Shown: piece after piece, positions 26,021 through 36,867 of the stretch | Layout: the number at the start of each line of letters is the position of its first letter | How positions within the stretch are numbered: position 1 is the stretch's first letter | From: Clostridiales bacterium | Lineage (GTDB): Bacteria; Bacillota; Clostridia; Monoglobales; Monoglobaceae | Length of the DNA stretch: 63,201 bases | Reading direction: 5' to 3' | Assembly: GCA_019419865.1 (NCBI GenBank) | Contig: JAHZIG010000017.1 | Span: 1-63,201 of the forward strand | Made by a program: the position numbers and the translations under genes | The notes under the pieces: generated by a model | The model's database searches: none | Told to the model about the DNA's origin: nothing | The model's input: the letters and a program-made list of their open reading frames with translations, nothing else

Positions 26021-28789
26021 CTACGCGTTCTGCTGGTCTTTTTCAAGGCAGCAGTTTTTATACTTTTTGCCTGAGCCGCACGGGCAAGGGTCGTTTCTGC
26101 CTATCTTAACGACTCTTCTCGACGGCTTTTTCTTGACCGTGCCGTCGCCGCCAAGATTCTCCGCCATCGGCTTCGCTACCTGCTGTCTCTCTATCTTCGA
26201 CTGAGGTATTACGTGGAACAGATGCTTAACGGTATCTTCCTTAATACTCGCTATCATCTCTTCAAACATGTCCATAGCCTCGAACTTGTATTCCACAACA
26301 GGGTCGTGCTGACCGTAAGCCCTGAGGTTGATACCCTGTCTGAGCTGTTCCATGTTGTCGATGTGATCCATCCACTTTTGGTCTACCACTCTGAGCAGGA
26401 TCACGCGCTCGATCTCGCGCATATTTTCGCCGAAGTCGGCTTCCTTCGTCTGATACTTCTTCTCCGCGTCCTCGAATATATACTCGGTAAGCCGTTCGTT
26501 CGTCATCTTATCGATCTCAACGTCGGTGAACTCCATGAATCCCTCGGGCATCTCGCCGAGCAAAGTCTCGAAATGCTCCTTCATTCCGTCCCAATCCCAT
26601 TCCTCGGGCAGGGATTTATCTCCGACGTATAAATTGATCACTGCGGATATTACGTCTTTCAGCATATTCATGATATACGAACGCATATCGTCGCCGTCGA
26701 GCACCTGGTCGCGCTGCTTATATATCATCTCTCTCTGCTGGTTGTTAACGTCGTCGAACTGGAGCACGTGTTTTCTGATATCGAAGTTCTTACCCTCTAC
26801 TCTCTCCTGAGCTGTCTCGATAGCGTTGGAGAGCATCTTGCTCTCGATCGCCTCGTCCTCCTCGAGTCCGAACGTGTTCATCACCTTATTTATACGCTCG
26901 GGCGCGAACAGACGCATCAAGTCGTCTTCTAAGGACAGGTAGAACTTGGACTTACCCACGTCGCCCTGACGTCCCGCGCGGCCTCGGAGCTGGTTGTCTA
27001 TACGTCTGCTCTCGTGACGCTCGGTGCCCATTATGTTAAGACCTCCGGCGGCGAGTACTTCCTGCTGCTCCGGCTCGATCTCCTTCTTGAATTTTTCGTT
27101 TAGCTCGGAGAAGGTCTTTCTCGCCTCGATTATCTCCTCGTCGTCGGTCTCTGCAAAGCCCGTGGCCTGAACGATAAGTTCGTCCGTATAACCCATCTTC
27201 TCCATCTCGTGTCTCGCCATAAACTCGGCGTTACCGCCAAGCACGATATCGGTACCGCGGCCGGCCATGTTCGTCGCGATCGTGACCGCGCCCTTTTTAC
27301 CCGCCTGCGCTACTATCTCGGCCTCTTTATCGTGGAACTTAGCGTTGAGCACGTTGTGCTTGATACCGCACTTTCTGAGCATTTTGCTGAGTTTTTCCGA
27401 CTTTTCTATCGACACCGTGCCGATAAGCACCGGCTGCCCCTTTTCGTGAGCCTCTTTCGTGGCCTCGATCACGGCGCGGAACTTAGCGTCCTCGGTCTTA
27501 TATATGCTGTCCGGCTCGTCGATCCTGATCATCGGCTTGTTCGTCGGTATTACTATAACGTCCAGCTTGTAGATCTCCTGGAACTCGTCCTCCTCGGTCT
27601 GCGCGGTACCGGTCATACCCGACAGTTTTCCGTAGAGTCTAAAGTAGTTCTGGAAAGTTATGGTCGCCAGCGTCTTGCTCTCATGCTCGACCTTAACGCC
27701 TTCCTTTGCCTCTATCGCCTGATGAAGTCCGTCGTTATAGCGTCTGCCGAACATCATACGTCCGGTAAACTCGTCTACTATGATGACCTCGCCGTCTTTT
27801 ACGACATAGTCCCTGTCCTTCTTCATAACGCCTATCGCCTTGATCGCCTGGTTTATGTGATGCGACAAAGTCATGTTGGCCGGGTCTGTGAGGTTGTCGA
27901 TATGGAACGCTTCCTCGGCCTTTTTAACGCCGCGCGGCGTGAGCATAGCGGTCTTGGCCTTCTCGTCTACGATATAGTCGTAGTTGTCGTATTCCTCGTC
28001 GTCCTCCACCTCTACTTTAGAATCGGTCTCGACGACCTTTTTAAAGCTCAAGGTCTTCGCAAAGCGGTCGGCCTGTTCGTAGAGGTCGGTCGATTTATCG
28101 CCCTTACCGGAAATGATAAGCGGCGTTCTCGCCTCGTCTATCAAGATACTATCGACCTCGTCGACTATAGCGTAGTTATGTCCTCTTTGAACCTTGTTTT
28201 CCTTGTATATTACCATGTTATCGCGCAGATAGTCGAAGCCCATCTCGTTATTGGTGCCGTAGGTTATATCGGCGTTATACGCTTCTTTTCTCGCGGCGTT
28301 GTCCTTTTCATGGATAATAAGTCCGACGCTGAGACCTAAGAAGTTATAGAGCTTGCCCATCCATTCGCTGTCGCGCTTTGCAAGATAGTCGTTGACCGTA
28401 ACTATATGCACGCCCTTGCCGGTGAGCGCGTTCAAATACGCGGGCAGCGTAGCCACCAGCGTCTTACCTTCGCCCGTTTTCATCTCGGCGATCCTGCCCT
28501 GATGCAGCACGATGCCGCCTATTACCTGAACCCTAAAATGTTTCATTCCCAGAACGCGCCACGAAGCCTCGCGGCAGACCGCAAACGCCTCGGGAAGAAT
28601 GTCGTCCAAAGTCTCGCCGTTTTTAAGGCGTTCCTTGAACTTGCCGGTCATAGCCTTTAATTCGGAGTTCGATTTGGCCTCCATCTCGGACTCGAGCGCC
28701 ATGACCGCGTCGGCGATGGGATATATCTTCTTAAGCTCCCTGTCGCTGTAGGTCCCGATAACCTTTTCTATCATACTTTTTAAACCCAT
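26021..28789 (-). CDS. secA: Preprotein translocase ATPase subunit SecA
   Basis: The protein has 922 residues in the usual order: first nucleotide-binding fold with [17 protein letters not shown] near 100-115 (Walker A) and the [15 protein letters not shown] block, preprotein cross-linking domain, second ATPase fold with GTDIVLGG and [11 protein letters not shown], helical scaffold and wing, and a C-terminal SEC-C zinc motif [13 protein letters not shown]. It drives secretion through SecYEG at the membrane. The ATG at 28789 is chosen, 6 bases after GGAGG. A longer frame to 28813 lacks such a site. Confidence 0.98.
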   Translation of the reverse strand: MGLKSMIEKVIGTYSDRELKKIYPIADAVMALESEMEAKSNSELKAMTGKFKERLKNGETLDDILPEAFAVCREASWRVLGMKHFRVQVIGGIVLHQGRIAEMKTGEGKTLVATLPAYLNALTGKGVHIVTVNDYLAKRDSEWMGKLYNFLGLSVGLIIHEKDNAARKEAYNADITYGTNNEMGFDYLRDNMVIYKENKVQRGHNYAIVDEVDSILIDEARTPLIISGKGDKSTDLYEQADRFAKTLSFKKVVETDSKVEVEDDEEYDNYDYIVDEKAKTAMLTPRGVKKAEEAFHIDNLTDPANMTLSHHINQAIKAIGVMKKDRDYVVKDGEVIIVDEFTGRMMFGRRYNDGLHQAIEAKEGVKVEHESKTLATITFQNYFRLYGKLSGMTGTAQTEEDEFQEIYKLDVIVIPTNKPMIRIDEPDSIYKTEDAKFRAVIEATKEAHEKGQPVLIGTVSIEKSEKLSKMLRKCGIKHNVLNAKFHDKEAEIVAQAGKKGAVTIATNMAGRGTDIVLGGNAEFMARHEMEKMGYTDELIVQATGFAETDDEEIIEARKTFSELNEKFKKEIEPEQQEVLAAGGLNIMGTERHESRRIDNQLRGRAGRQGDVGKSKFYLSLEDDLMRLFAPERINKVMNTFGLEEDEAIESKMLSNAIETAQERVEGKNFDIRKHVLQFDDVNNQQREMIYKQRDQVLDGDDMRSYIMNMLKDVISAVINLYVGDKSLPEEWDWDGMKEHFETLLGEMPEGFMEFTDVEIDKMTNERLTEYIFEDAEKKYQTKEADFGENMREIERVILLRVVDQKWMDHIDNMEQLRQGINLRAYGQHDPVVEYKFEAMDMFEEMIASIKEDTVKHLFHVIPQSKIERQQVAKPMAENLGGDGTVKKKPSRRVVKIGRNDPCPCGSGKKYKNCCLEKDQQNA

Positions 28790-29122
28790 TTTATACCTCC
28801 ACACACCGCGCATACCGCGGTATTGTCAGATTTTTTATTTGTCAAATATACTCTAACGTCTCAAGCGCCGCAAAATGGAAAGCTATCCCAAATTACGGCT
28901 TTAATGTTTATTATAACTCTTTTGGCGCGGTATTGCAAGTAAAATATATACAAATTATATTTTTATTAAATCGCTGTATAAAAATGTCCATAAAACATAT
29001 TTCCCACACGCTCGCCTCGATATATCGCGTACATTTAGACCAAACGCCGCCGCTCATATCGAACGAATATAACCGAAACTCTATCTTGCTTTAAGCCGTA
29101 TCGTCTCCCGCTGCGCATAAAC
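28790..29122. other. Intergenic region holding the secA promoter
   Basis: Apart from the promoter at 28910-28938 and the secA ribosome binding site I see no gene. The part near 28960-29110 is downstream of the GTPase-NYN gene but shows no clear terminator. Confidence 0.5.
28910..28938 (-). promoter_or_regulatory. Promoter for secA
   Basis: On the minus strand TTGCAA (28933-28938), 17 bases, TATAAT (28910-28915), giving a leader of about 115 bases. Confidence 0.75.
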
Positions 29123-31768
29123 TCAGTCGCCGAATATCTCGGGCGCGTCGATCATATCGCCGATCTTTTGGATCGATTCGGTCTCGTTCCGCGTCTTCAA
29201 AAAGTCGCGCACCGCGCTTTCGACCTGTTCGACCTCTTTCTTAAACCCGTCGGCCGACAGTCTGAACGCCCCGTTTCCGAGTATTATAAGCTGTTCGAGT
29301 CCGTCCGAGGTCGCGACCCTGACCCGATGTTTTTTGCTCAGCTTATGCGTCACTTTTTCTATATACATGTCCGCGGTCTCCGCTTCTTTTGTGTAGACCA
29401 CGTTTATGTTGTTCACCTTTTCGACCTCGCCCGGGTTGTTCTTGACCTTATACGCGTCGAATACCAGTATCACCTCGCACTGCCTTACGCCCTGGTAATT
29501 GCAGAGTATCTCGATAAGCTCCTCTCTCGCCGCCTCGAGGCTCTCCTCGGCGAGCGCCTTAAGTTCGTCCCACGCGAAAATTATGTTGTAGCCGTCTACC
29601 AAAAGATACTCGGGTCCTTGCGGTGCGGGCTTCGGTTTATACGGCTTACTTGTATTCTTCGTATGCGTCCTCGGCGTATACATCGCCGACTCTGTCCGTC
29701 TTTGGATCGGTCCGTAGGTTCGCTCGAAGATCTTTATCAATTCCTTATCCTCGGCCACTCTGTCTATATACTCGGATATCCTCTGTCTGGTAACGCTCCG
29801 CGCTATAGGCTCGTCGAGCTCCTCTTTTAAAACGCTCTCAAGATGCATATACTCCGGAACCTTATCCCACTTGACCGCAAACCCGGCGCCGTGGGAACAG
29901 AACACCGAATCGGCGGGGTTGTCTAAGTCGTTATCCGCGCTGTAGCCGATCTCCTCGATCACTTCGTCCGGGTTATGGCACTTATCGTAGCCTTTTAGAG
30001 TACAGCTCAGCCGTCCCTTTCCCCTGGTGTAGCCTATCACCTCGCTGTGATAGTCGCGCATAGTCGCTACCGGCGCCGTTCCTCTTATAACGGTCGTCTC
30101 GCCGTTTTGCTCCGGCGCGGAAAACGAGTCGCACATCTGCTGTATATCGGTCATCGCCTTGCCGACGGTCTCGGAAGGAACTTCGAGCCTAAATTCATAC
30201 CACGGCTCGAGCAGGACGCTTTCGGCCGATCTGAGTCCCTGCCTTACCGCCCTGTAGGTGGCCTGACGAAAATCTCCGCCCTCGGTATGCTTCTGGTGAG
30301 CGCGCCCCGAGGCGAGTATTATCTTGACGTCGGTCAGCGGCGAACCGGTGAGTACGCCGACGTGCGTCTTCTCCTCCAAATGAGTGAGGATAAGCCTCTG
30401 CCAGTTTCTGCTCAATTCGTCCTCGCTGCACGCGGTCGAGAAATGTATCCCGCTCCCGCGCTTTCCCGGCTTTATTATAAGATGCACCTCCGCGTAATGC
30501 CGGAGCGGCTCGTAGTGACCCACGCCCTCGACCGTATTCGCTATGGTCTCCTTATAGGCGATATTCCCTCTGCCGAACTTAACGTCCATACCGAACCTCT
30601 CGAGAATTATCCGCTTCAGCACCTCGAGCTGGACCTCGCCCATAAGCTGAAGATGTATTTCCTGGAGCTGTTCGTTCCACATAACGTGAAGCTGCGGATC
30701 CTCCGACTCGAGCTTCTTAAGATTTATTAGCGCGGTGTGCGCGTCGCACCCGTCCGGCAGTTCTACGCTGTAGGTCAGAACCGGCTCGAGCGCGGGGCTT
30801 TCGCAGTCGCTCTCGACTCCGAGACCCTCGCCCGGAAACGTCTTGGTAAGTCCGGTAACCGCGCAGACCGTTCCGGCGGGCGCCTGTTCGATAGTTTTAT
30901 ATTTAGCGCCCGAATAGACCCTTATCTGGTTTACCTTCTCTTCCCATTCCTCGCTATCGGCGCCCGAGCCGCCGAGCGTTTCTTTAACGCTTAAAACGCC
31001 GCCGGTCACTTTTAAATGAGTGAGTCTGTTTCCCTGCTCGTCCTCGCTGATCTTAAAAACCTTAGCGGCAAATTCTTCGTAAAATACCGTCGGAGCCGTA
31101 TATCTGTCTATCCCCTCGAGAAATTCCTTCACTCCGTCGTTTTTCAGCGCGGAGCCGAAATAACAGGGAAACAGCTTCCTCTCTGAGATCGCCTTTCTTA
31201 TCGCCTCGTCTCCGACCTTGCCGGTATCTAAGAACTCCTCCGTCATCGAATCGTCGCATACCGCGACGTTCTCCATAAATTCGCCGGTATCCGCGCCGGA
31301 GCTGAAGTCCACGCATTTTTTATCCAGCCTATCCTTAAGCTCGCCGAGCAGAGAATCGCGCTCCGCGCCGGCAAGATCCATCTTATTCACGAACAAAAAT
31401 ACCGGAACGCCGTATCTCTTGAGCAGCTTCCACAGCGTCTCGGTGTGGCTTTGTACGCCGTCCGAACCGCTTACGACGAGTATCGCGTAATCGATCGCGT
31501 TCAGCGTGCGTTCCATCTCGGTCGAAAAATCGACGTGTCCCGGCGTATCGAGCAGCGTAAACTCCGATTCGTTGAATCTGAGTATAGCCTGTTTGGAGAA
31601 GATCGTTATCCCGCGGTCTCTCTCTATCTCGTGCGTGTCCAAAAAAGCGTCGCCGTGGTCGACGCGCCCGATCTTTCTTATCTCTCCGGCCGCGTACAGC
31701 AGCCCCTCGGAGAGCGTCGTCTTTCCTGAATCAACATGGGCTAATATCCCAATCGCCAATCTCTTCAT
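29123..31768 (-). CDS. EF-G/TetM-like translational GTPase fused to a YacP (Rae1)-type NYN endoribonuclease domain
   Basis: Residues 1-660 match ribosomal-protection-type GTPases: AHVDSGKTT (10-18), the switch region with RDRGITI, DTPGHVDF, NKMDLAG, and EF-G-like domains to the C-terminus. The loop that in TetM displaces tetracycline is here HQKHTEGGDF and lacks the TetM YSPVSTP sequence. After a P/K-rich linker (about 695-718) residues 721-860 form a NYN domain (VDGYNII, LVFDAYKV, ATSDGLEQ) like YacP/Rae1, which cuts mRNA in the ribosomal A site. The fusion suggests a factor that enters the ribosome and delivers a nuclease. A tetracycline-resistance function is not supported. Similar fused proteins may exist in other Clostridia. 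Confidence 0.88.
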   Translation of the reverse strand: MKRLAIGILAHVDSGKTTLSEGLLYAAGEIRKIGRVDHGDAFLDTHEIERDRGITIFSKQAILRFNESEFTLLDTPGHVDFSTEMERTLNAIDYAILVVSGSDGVQSHTETLWKLLKRYGVPVFLFVNKMDLAGAERDSLLGELKDRLDKKCVDFSSGADTGEFMENVAVCDDSMTEEFLDTGKVGDEAIRKAISERKLFPCYFGSALKNDGVKEFLEGIDRYTAPTVFYEEFAAKVFKISEDEQGNRLTHLKVTGGVLSVKETLGGSGADSEEWEEKVNQIRVYSGAKYKTIEQAPAGTVCAVTGLTKTFPGEGLGVESDCESPALEPVLTYSVELPDGCDAHTALINLKKLESEDPQLHVMWNEQLQEIHLQLMGEVQLEVLKRIILERFGMDVKFGRGNIAYKETIANTVEGVGHYEPLRHYAEVHLIIKPGKRGSGIHFSTACSEDELSRNWQRLILTHLEEKTHVGVLTGSPLTDVKIILASGRAHQKHTEGGDFRQATYRAVRQGLRSAESVLLEPWYEFRLEVPSETVGKAMTDIQQMCDSFSAPEQNGETTVIRGTAPVATMRDYHSEVIGYTRGKGRLSCTLKGYDKCHNPDEVIEEIGYSADNDLDNPADSVFCSHGAGFAVKWDKVPEYMHLESVLKEELDEPIARSVTRQRISEYIDRVAEDKELIKIFERTYGPIQRRTESAMYTPRTHTKNTSKPYKPKPAPQGPEYLLVDGYNIIFAWDELKALAEESLEAAREELIEILCNYQGVRQCEVILVFDAYKVKNNPGEVEKVNNINVVYTKEAETADMYIEKVTHKLSKKHRVRVATSDGLEQLIILGNGAFRLSADGFKKEVEQVESAVRDFLKTRNETESIQKIGDMIDAPEIFGD

Positions 31769-31835
31769 ATTATCCTTTTATCTTCCAATCTTTAACGCAT
31801 TATTGTTATATCCTATCGTTTTCCGATATATTTGC

Positions 31836-31862
31836 ATTATATCCCGCCGATCTTTAACTCAA
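31836..31862 (-). promoter_or_regulatory. Possible promoter for the GTPase-NYN gene
   Basis: On the minus strand TTGAGT (31857-31862), 15 bases, TATAAT (31836-31841). The -10 is perfect, but the spacing is short. Confidence 0.35.
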
Positions 31863-32002
31863 TGCGATATTTTTATTCTGTTCGTTCTCCGGCGCTCCTT
31901 TTATCCTCGCCGGAGTCGGCTCGCCCGCCTTAACTCCGCGAACCGACATTTTGCGTCTCTATTATACCTAAAAAATCCGCGAAGTCAAGTTTTTGTATGA
32001 CA

Positions 32003-32038
32003 ATAACAAAACCGATACTGCTCTTTGGGCAATACCGG
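32003..32038 (-). terminator. Terminator of the CorC/HlyC gene
   Basis: On the minus strand CCGGTATTGC pairs with GCAGTATCGG (10 bp, two G-U), followed by TTTTGTTATT. It lies directly after the gene end. Confidence 0.8.
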
Positions 32039-32050
32039 CTCTATGTAAAA

Positions 32051-33322
32051 CTAATCCTGCTTATCCTCCTCGACGGGCTCCGGCTCGCTGACTGTTATCC
32101 GTATTTTAGAAACCCGCCTGCCGTCCATTTCGGTAACGACCACGTCGCAGTTTTCATAGCTGAAGCTGTCGCCGACTACCGGAAGCTTTTCAAGACGGTC
32201 CATCACCCAGCCCGAGATCGTGTTGTAATCGTCGTCGTCTTCAAGCTCGATGCCGAGTTCGTCGTCGAGCACGTCCGAATTCGCGCTCCCCAATATCTCG
32301 TACACGTTATCTGAGATCTGTTTAAACTCTTCAACGACCTCGTCGTGTTCGTCCCAGATCTCGCCGACAAGCTCTTCGAGTATGTCTTCGAGCGTGATTA
32401 TCCCAACAGTGCCGCCGTACTCGTCCGTAACGACCGCAAAATGCGTCTTCGTACCCTGCAACCGTTTTATAAGCTTCGATATTTTCATCGACGGGGATAT
32501 AAAGACGACCGGTTTTATTATATCCTCGACCGATTTTCTGTCGTCGTAAAGCGACGCGAATAGATCTTTCTGATGCACTACGCCCACTATATTATCGACG
32601 CTGTCGCGGTAAACCGGCAGTCTCGAATATCCGCTTTCTATGAAAAGGTTTATCAGCGCGTCCTTGCTCTGAGCGAGATCGAACGCCGTCACGTCTATTC
32701 TCGGCGTCAATATATCCTCCGCGTCCAGATCCTTAAACTCTATAGCGCTCTTTATAAGATCGCCCTCGTGGCTGTCGAAACCGCCCTCGTTTTGCGCCTC
32801 GTCCACTATGGTCAAAAGCTCTTGCTCGGTTATGCCCTTATCCTCGGTCGACTTGAACACCATATTGAGCAGTTTTTTCCACTGTGAAAACAAGAAGTTC
32901 AAAGGCGTAAAGATAACGCATATGACCGACATTGGCTTCGCAAAATTAAGAGCCACCTTTTCGGGCGATTCCTTAGCTATACTCTTCGGCGAGATCTCCC
33001 CGAAGATCAATATTAATATCGTCATAACGACCGTGGAGATCGTAGGTCCCATGTTATTGCCAAAAATTTGTACAAAAAACACGGTCGCGATCGACGACGC
33101 CGCGATATTAACTATATTATTTCCTATCAGCAGCGAAGATAGAAGCCTGTCGTAATTCTCCGACAGCTTAAGGGCTATACTCGCCCGCTTGTCGCCTTCG
33201 CTTGCTAAATTCTTAACTCGTATCCGATTAAAGGCAGAAAAGGCCGTCTCCGTAGATGAGAAAAAAGCCGAGAATGAAATCAAGACAATCAGCCAAACTG
33301 CCAACCAGACGCCACCGTCCAT
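32051..33322 (-). CDS. HlyC/CorC family membrane protein (CNNM and CBS domains)
   Basis: The 423-residue protein has an N-terminal CNNM membrane domain (about 5-190, four hydrophobic stretches, with FFSSTETAFSA near residues 20-30), a tandem CBS pair (about 205-330; ILTPRIDVTAFD and VTDEYGGTVGIITLEDILEELVG-type ending), and a C-terminal CorC/HlyC domain (about 345-410). Family members bind adenine nucleotides and are linked to magnesium or other cation efflux. It is a single-gene unit between a good promoter and a terminator. Confidence 0.93.
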   Translation of the reverse strand: MDGGVWLAVWLIVLISFSAFFSSTETAFSAFNRIRVKNLASEGDKRASIALKLSENYDRLLSSLLIGNNIVNIAASSIATVFFVQIFGNNMGPTISTVVMTILILIFGEISPKSIAKESPEKVALNFAKPMSVICVIFTPLNFLFSQWKKLLNMVFKSTEDKGITEQELLTIVDEAQNEGGFDSHEGDLIKSAIEFKDLDAEDILTPRIDVTAFDLAQSKDALINLFIESGYSRLPVYRDSVDNIVGVVHQKDLFASLYDDRKSVEDIIKPVVFISPSMKISKLIKRLQGTKTHFAVVTDEYGGTVGIITLEDILEELVGEIWDEHDEVVEEFKQISDNVYEILGSANSDVLDDELGIELEDDDDYNTISGWVMDRLEKLPVVGDSFSYENCDVVVTEMDGRRVSKIRITVSEPEPVEEDKQD

Positions 33323-33394
33323 ATTAGGTGTTTCCCCCTTTTTGAATTATAAGATTAAAGTTATTCTCTATACTCAAAATATATAGATAAAAAT

Positions 33395-33423
33395 ATTTTA
33401 TCATATAACTCTATCTATTTCAA
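33395..33423 (-). promoter_or_regulatory. Promoter for the CorC/HlyC gene
   Basis: On the minus strand TTGAAA (33418-33423), 17 bases, TAAAAT (33395-33400). The remaining intergenic bases up to the tyrS terminator (33424-33627) are AT-rich without a visible gene. Confidence 0.75.
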
Positions 33424-33627
33424 GTATATCAAACATAAATTGTCTAATATGCTGAAATCATCAACGTATTTATATCGTTTTAACCTTATTATAATAATAA
33501 TTTCATTAAAATTCCAATGGATATACTTACGATTTTTCACGACGACAATCAAACCGCAATATTTTATATCCCTCTTTCCAAATAGCTCTGCGCCGTAATC
33601 TCTTTAATAACAATATAGATCCCTTCA

Positions 33628-33673
33628 AAATAGATAAAGGGCTCGCGCAAAGCGAACCCAATAAATATCTATT
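33628..33673 (-). terminator. Terminator of the tyrS operon
   Basis: On the minus strand GGGTTCGC pairs with GCGAGCCC (one G-U). The stem is extended outward by AAATAGATA with TATCTATTT, so the T-rich tail TTTATCTATTTT is itself partly paired. It starts at the tyrS stop. Confidence 0.8.
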
Positions 33674-34902
33674 TAAGCCTTTACGACCTTTAAGAAAGTC
33701 TTCTTACCCTTTTTCAGAACCATATGTCCTTCGCCGAAAAAGTCGTTATCTATTACCATATCGACAGAAGTCGCCTTTTCGCCGTTTACCGAAAGGCCAT
33801 TCTGCTGGATAAGACGTCTGCCCTCGCCCTTGGACGGAACAAGACCTACCTCGACCATGAGATCGAGTATGTTTACGCCCTCGTCTATCTTAGCCGCCGG
33901 GATCTCCGCGCTCGGCATGTTGTCGGTATTTCCGCCGCCGCTGAATATCGCGGTCGCCGCGTCGTTGGCCTTCTTAGCCTCTTCTTCGCCGTGGACCATC
34001 TTGGTGACCTCGTAAGCCAAAACGCATTTCACCTTATTAAGCTCCTGACCCTCGAGCTTCTCATACTCTGCGATCTGCTCGAGCGGTAGGAAGGTGACCA
34101 GTTTAAGCAGTCTTATTACGTCCTTATCGTCAACGTTTCTCCAATACTGGTAGAACTCGTACGGGCTGACCTTTTCGGGATCGAGCCACAGCGCGCCCTT
34201 TTCGGTCTTACCCATCTTCTTGCCCTCGGACGTGGTGAGCAGGGTAAAGGTCATGCCGTAGGCCTGCTTGCCTTCCTTTCTTCTGATAAGCTCTATGCCG
34301 CCTATTATATTCGACCACTGGTCGTCTCCGCCGAATTCCATAATACATCCGTAATCCTTGTACAGCTTATAGAAGTCATAACCCTGCATAAGCATGTAAT
34401 TAAATTCAAGGAACGAAAGCCCTTTTTCGAGCCTGGTCTTAAAGCACTCCGCAGTCAACATTCTGTTGACCGAAAAATGCACTCCAACCTCGCGCAGGAA
34501 ATCCACGTAGTTAAGCTTTAGCAGCCAGTCCGCGTTGTTTACCATTATCGCCTTGCCGTCGCTGAAGTCGATTATCTTGGACATCTGCTTTTTGAAGTTA
34601 TCGGCGTTATGCTGTATGACCTCCTGAGTGATCATCGGGCGCATATCCGTCTTGCCAGTCGGATCTCCAACCATCGTCGTTCCGCCGCCCAGGAGTATTA
34701 TCGGTCTGTGTCCGGCGTTTTGCATATGCTTCATGACTATAAGCTGCATAAAATGTCCGATATGCAGACTGTCGGCGGTCGGGTCGAACCCTACGTAAAA
34801 CGTTACTTTCTCCTTGCCGAGGATCTCTCTGATCTCGTCCTCGTGCGTGGTCTGAGCTATTAGTCCGCGCTCTTTAAGCGTATCAAAAACGTTATTACTC
34901 AT
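33673..34902 (-). CDS. tyrS: Tyrosyl-tRNA synthetase
   Basis: The 409-residue class I synthetase has HIGH at 47-50 and the second signature KKMGKT at 228-233 (the KMSKS equivalent, with the KxGKT form typical of TyrRS), the GGDDQWSNI substrate site near 191-199, and a C-terminal S4 RNA-binding domain from about 345. It charges tRNA-Tyr. It lies 26 bases after aspS and is followed by a terminator, so it is the last gene of a synthetase run. No T-box leader is present. Confidence 0.97.
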   Translation of the reverse strand: MSNNVFDTLKERGLIAQTTHEDEIREILGKEKVTFYVGFDPTADSLHIGHFMQLIVMKHMQNAGHRPIILLGGGTTMVGDPTGKTDMRPMITQEVIQHNADNFKKQMSKIIDFSDGKAIMVNNADWLLKLNYVDFLREVGVHFSVNRMLTAECFKTRLEKGLSFLEFNYMLMQGYDFYKLYKDYGCIMEFGGDDQWSNIIGGIELIRRKEGKQAYGMTFTLLTTSEGKKMGKTEKGALWLDPEKVSPYEFYQYWRNVDDKDVIRLLKLVTFLPLEQIAEYEKLEGQELNKVKCVLAYEVTKMVHGEEEAKKANDAATAIFSGGGNTDNMPSAEIPAAKIDEGVNILDLMVEVGLVPSKGEGRRLIQQNGLSVNGEKATSVDMVIDNDFFGEGHMVLKKGKKTFLKVVKA

Positions 34903-34928
34903 CTTTTACCTCTCCGTATATTTTAAAT

Positions 34929-36740
34929 TTAATTATTATCCAAATCTTCGACGCTCTCTATAAGCTCTATGCCCAGTTCGTCGAGCTGTTTCTTATCGAC
35001 CCTGCACGGGGTCTCGGTCATAGGCTCCGAAGCGTTCTGCACTTTCGGGAACGCGATTATATCCCTTATCGAATCGCAGCCCGCCATGATCATAACGAGC
35101 CTGTCCAATCCGTAGGCGAGTCCGCCGTGCGGCGGCGTTCCGTACTTGAACGCCTCGAGAAGATATCCGAATCTCTCCCACGCCTCTTCCTTAGTAAAAC
35201 CGAGCGCCTCGAACATGGTCTCCTGAAGATCGGAGTTATATATCCTAAGACTTCCTCCGCCTATCTCGTTGCCGTTTAGGATTATATCATAAGCCTTAGC
35301 TCTGACTTTCTGCGGCTCGGTCTTAAGCATCGGTATATCCTCGTCCACCGGATGCGTAAACGGATGGTGCTTTGCGACGTATCTGTCCTCCTCCTCGGAG
35401 TATTCAAACAGCGGGAAGTCGGTCACCCACAAAAAGTTAAACTTGCTCTTGTCGATCAGGTCGAAACGTCTCGCCACTTCAAGCCTCAGATTTCCAAGCG
35501 CGTCGTAGACTATCTCGTCCTTGTCCGCAATGATGAGCAGCGCGTCGCCCGGCTTCGCGCCGGTCTTTTTGAGGATAGCGCCGATCTCGTCCTCGCTTAA
35601 AAACTTGGCTATCTGAGAACGCAGACCGCCGTCTTCCTCGACGACGATCCACGCCATGCCCTTCGCGCGGTAGGTCTTAACATATTCGCCGAGCGAATCC
35701 AAAACTTTACGTTTCATCTGAGGACCGAGTCCCTCCGCGTTTATACAACGAACGCTGCCGCCGTTTTCTATCGCGCCCGAGAATACTTTAAATCCGCAGC
35801 CTTTCACTTCGTCGGATATATCAATAAACTCCATACCGAATCTTGTATCCGGCTTATCGGAGCCGAACCTGTCCATCGCCTCGCTGTAAGGCAGTCTTAT
35901 AAACGGGGTCTCGATATCCATATCAAGACATTCTTTAAAGACGGTCTTCAAAAAGCCCTCGTTCACCTCTATGATATCGTCGATATCTACAAAGGACAAC
36001 TCCATGTCGAGCTGTGTAAATTCCGGCTGTCTGTCGGCGCGCAGATCCTCGTCTCTGAAACATCTTACGACCTGAAAATACCTGTCGTAGCCCGCGAGCA
36101 TCAGCATCTGCTTATACTGCTGCGGCGACTGCGGGAGCGCGTAGAAACTGCCGGGATGCACCCTGCTCGGCACCAAATAATCGCGCGCGCCCTCCGGCGT
36201 GCTCTTTACCAGCATCGGCGTTTCTATCTCAAGAAAGCCCCTCTTGTCAAAATAGTCGCGCGCGGTCTTTGCGACCTTGTGGCGCAGTATCATATTCCTC
36301 TGCATATCCGGACGTCTTAAGTCAAGGTACCTGTATTTAAGGCGCAGCGCGTCGTTTGTGTCGCTGTCTTCCTCGATATAAAACGGCGGGGTCTCGGAGG
36401 AATTGAGTATTCTGAGTTCCGTAACGAACACCTCTATCTCTCCGGTCGGCATCTCCTTGTTTATATTCTGCTCGTCTCTGAGCAGTACCTTGCCTTTGAC
36501 CGCGACCACATATTCGCTTTTAAGTCTCTCGGACTTTTCAAAGACGTCCCTGTCCGTGTCGTCGTTAAACGCGAGCTGAACGATACCCGTTCTGTCTCTG
36601 AGCGTAACGAAATTAACTCCGCCGAGCTTGCGGTTCCTCGCAACCCAGCCGGTCAGAACTACTTCCCGTCCGGCGTCCTTTGCCGTCAGGGTTCCGCACA
36701 TATCGGTGCGCTTCAGCCCCTGCATATTTTCAAAATTCAT
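34929..36740 (-). CDS. aspS: Aspartyl-tRNA synthetase
   Basis: The 603-residue protein is the bacterial AspRS type: N-terminal OB anticodon-binding domain (about 10-110), class II core with motif 2 FRDEDLRADRQPEFTQLD near 227-244, an inserted GAD domain (about 310-410) and motif 3 with GLAYGLDRLVM near 546-556. It charges tRNA-Asp. Whether it also misacylates tRNA-Asn for GatCAB cannot be decided here, since no gatCAB or asnS is in the window. It lies between hisS and tyrS. Confidence 0.97.
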   Translation of the reverse strand: MNFENMQGLKRTDMCGTLTAKDAGREVVLTGWVARNRKLGGVNFVTLRDRTGIVQLAFNDDTDRDVFEKSERLKSEYVVAVKGKVLLRDEQNINKEMPTGEIEVFVTELRILNSSETPPFYIEEDSDTNDALRLKYRYLDLRRPDMQRNMILRHKVAKTARDYFDKRGFLEIETPMLVKSTPEGARDYLVPSRVHPGSFYALPQSPQQYKQMLMLAGYDRYFQVVRCFRDEDLRADRQPEFTQLDMELSFVDIDDIIEVNEGFLKTVFKECLDMDIETPFIRLPYSEAMDRFGSDKPDTRFGMEFIDISDEVKGCGFKVFSGAIENGGSVRCINAEGLGPQMKRKVLDSLGEYVKTYRAKGMAWIVVEEDGGLRSQIAKFLSEDEIGAILKKTGAKPGDALLIIADKDEIVYDALGNLRLEVARRFDLIDKSKFNFLWVTDFPLFEYSEEEDRYVAKHHPFTHPVDEDIPMLKTEPQKVRAKAYDIILNGNEIGGGSLRIYNSDLQETMFEALGFTKEEAWERFGYLLEAFKYGTPPHGGLAYGLDRLVMIMAGCDSIRDIIAFPKVQNASEPMTETPCRVDKKQLDELGIELIESVEDLDNN

Positions 36741-36867
36741 GTTGATTCCCCTTTATGTTAATTTAATTCATACGATCGTATAACGCGGGCGAGTTCCTTA
36801 CTCCAAAAGCCGTAACTCTTGTTATTCAAACGCTCTTAGAAACCGCGCAAAATATATAATATCTTAA

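Noticed and set aside
27209..28339. 376-codon plus-strand frame across secA
   Set aside because: Antisense shadow of a conserved SecA with no recognisable domain.
29123..31768. Tetracycline resistance gene (tetM type)
   Set aside because: The domain order is similar, but the drug-displacing loop differs and a NYN domain is fused; no resistance context is seen.
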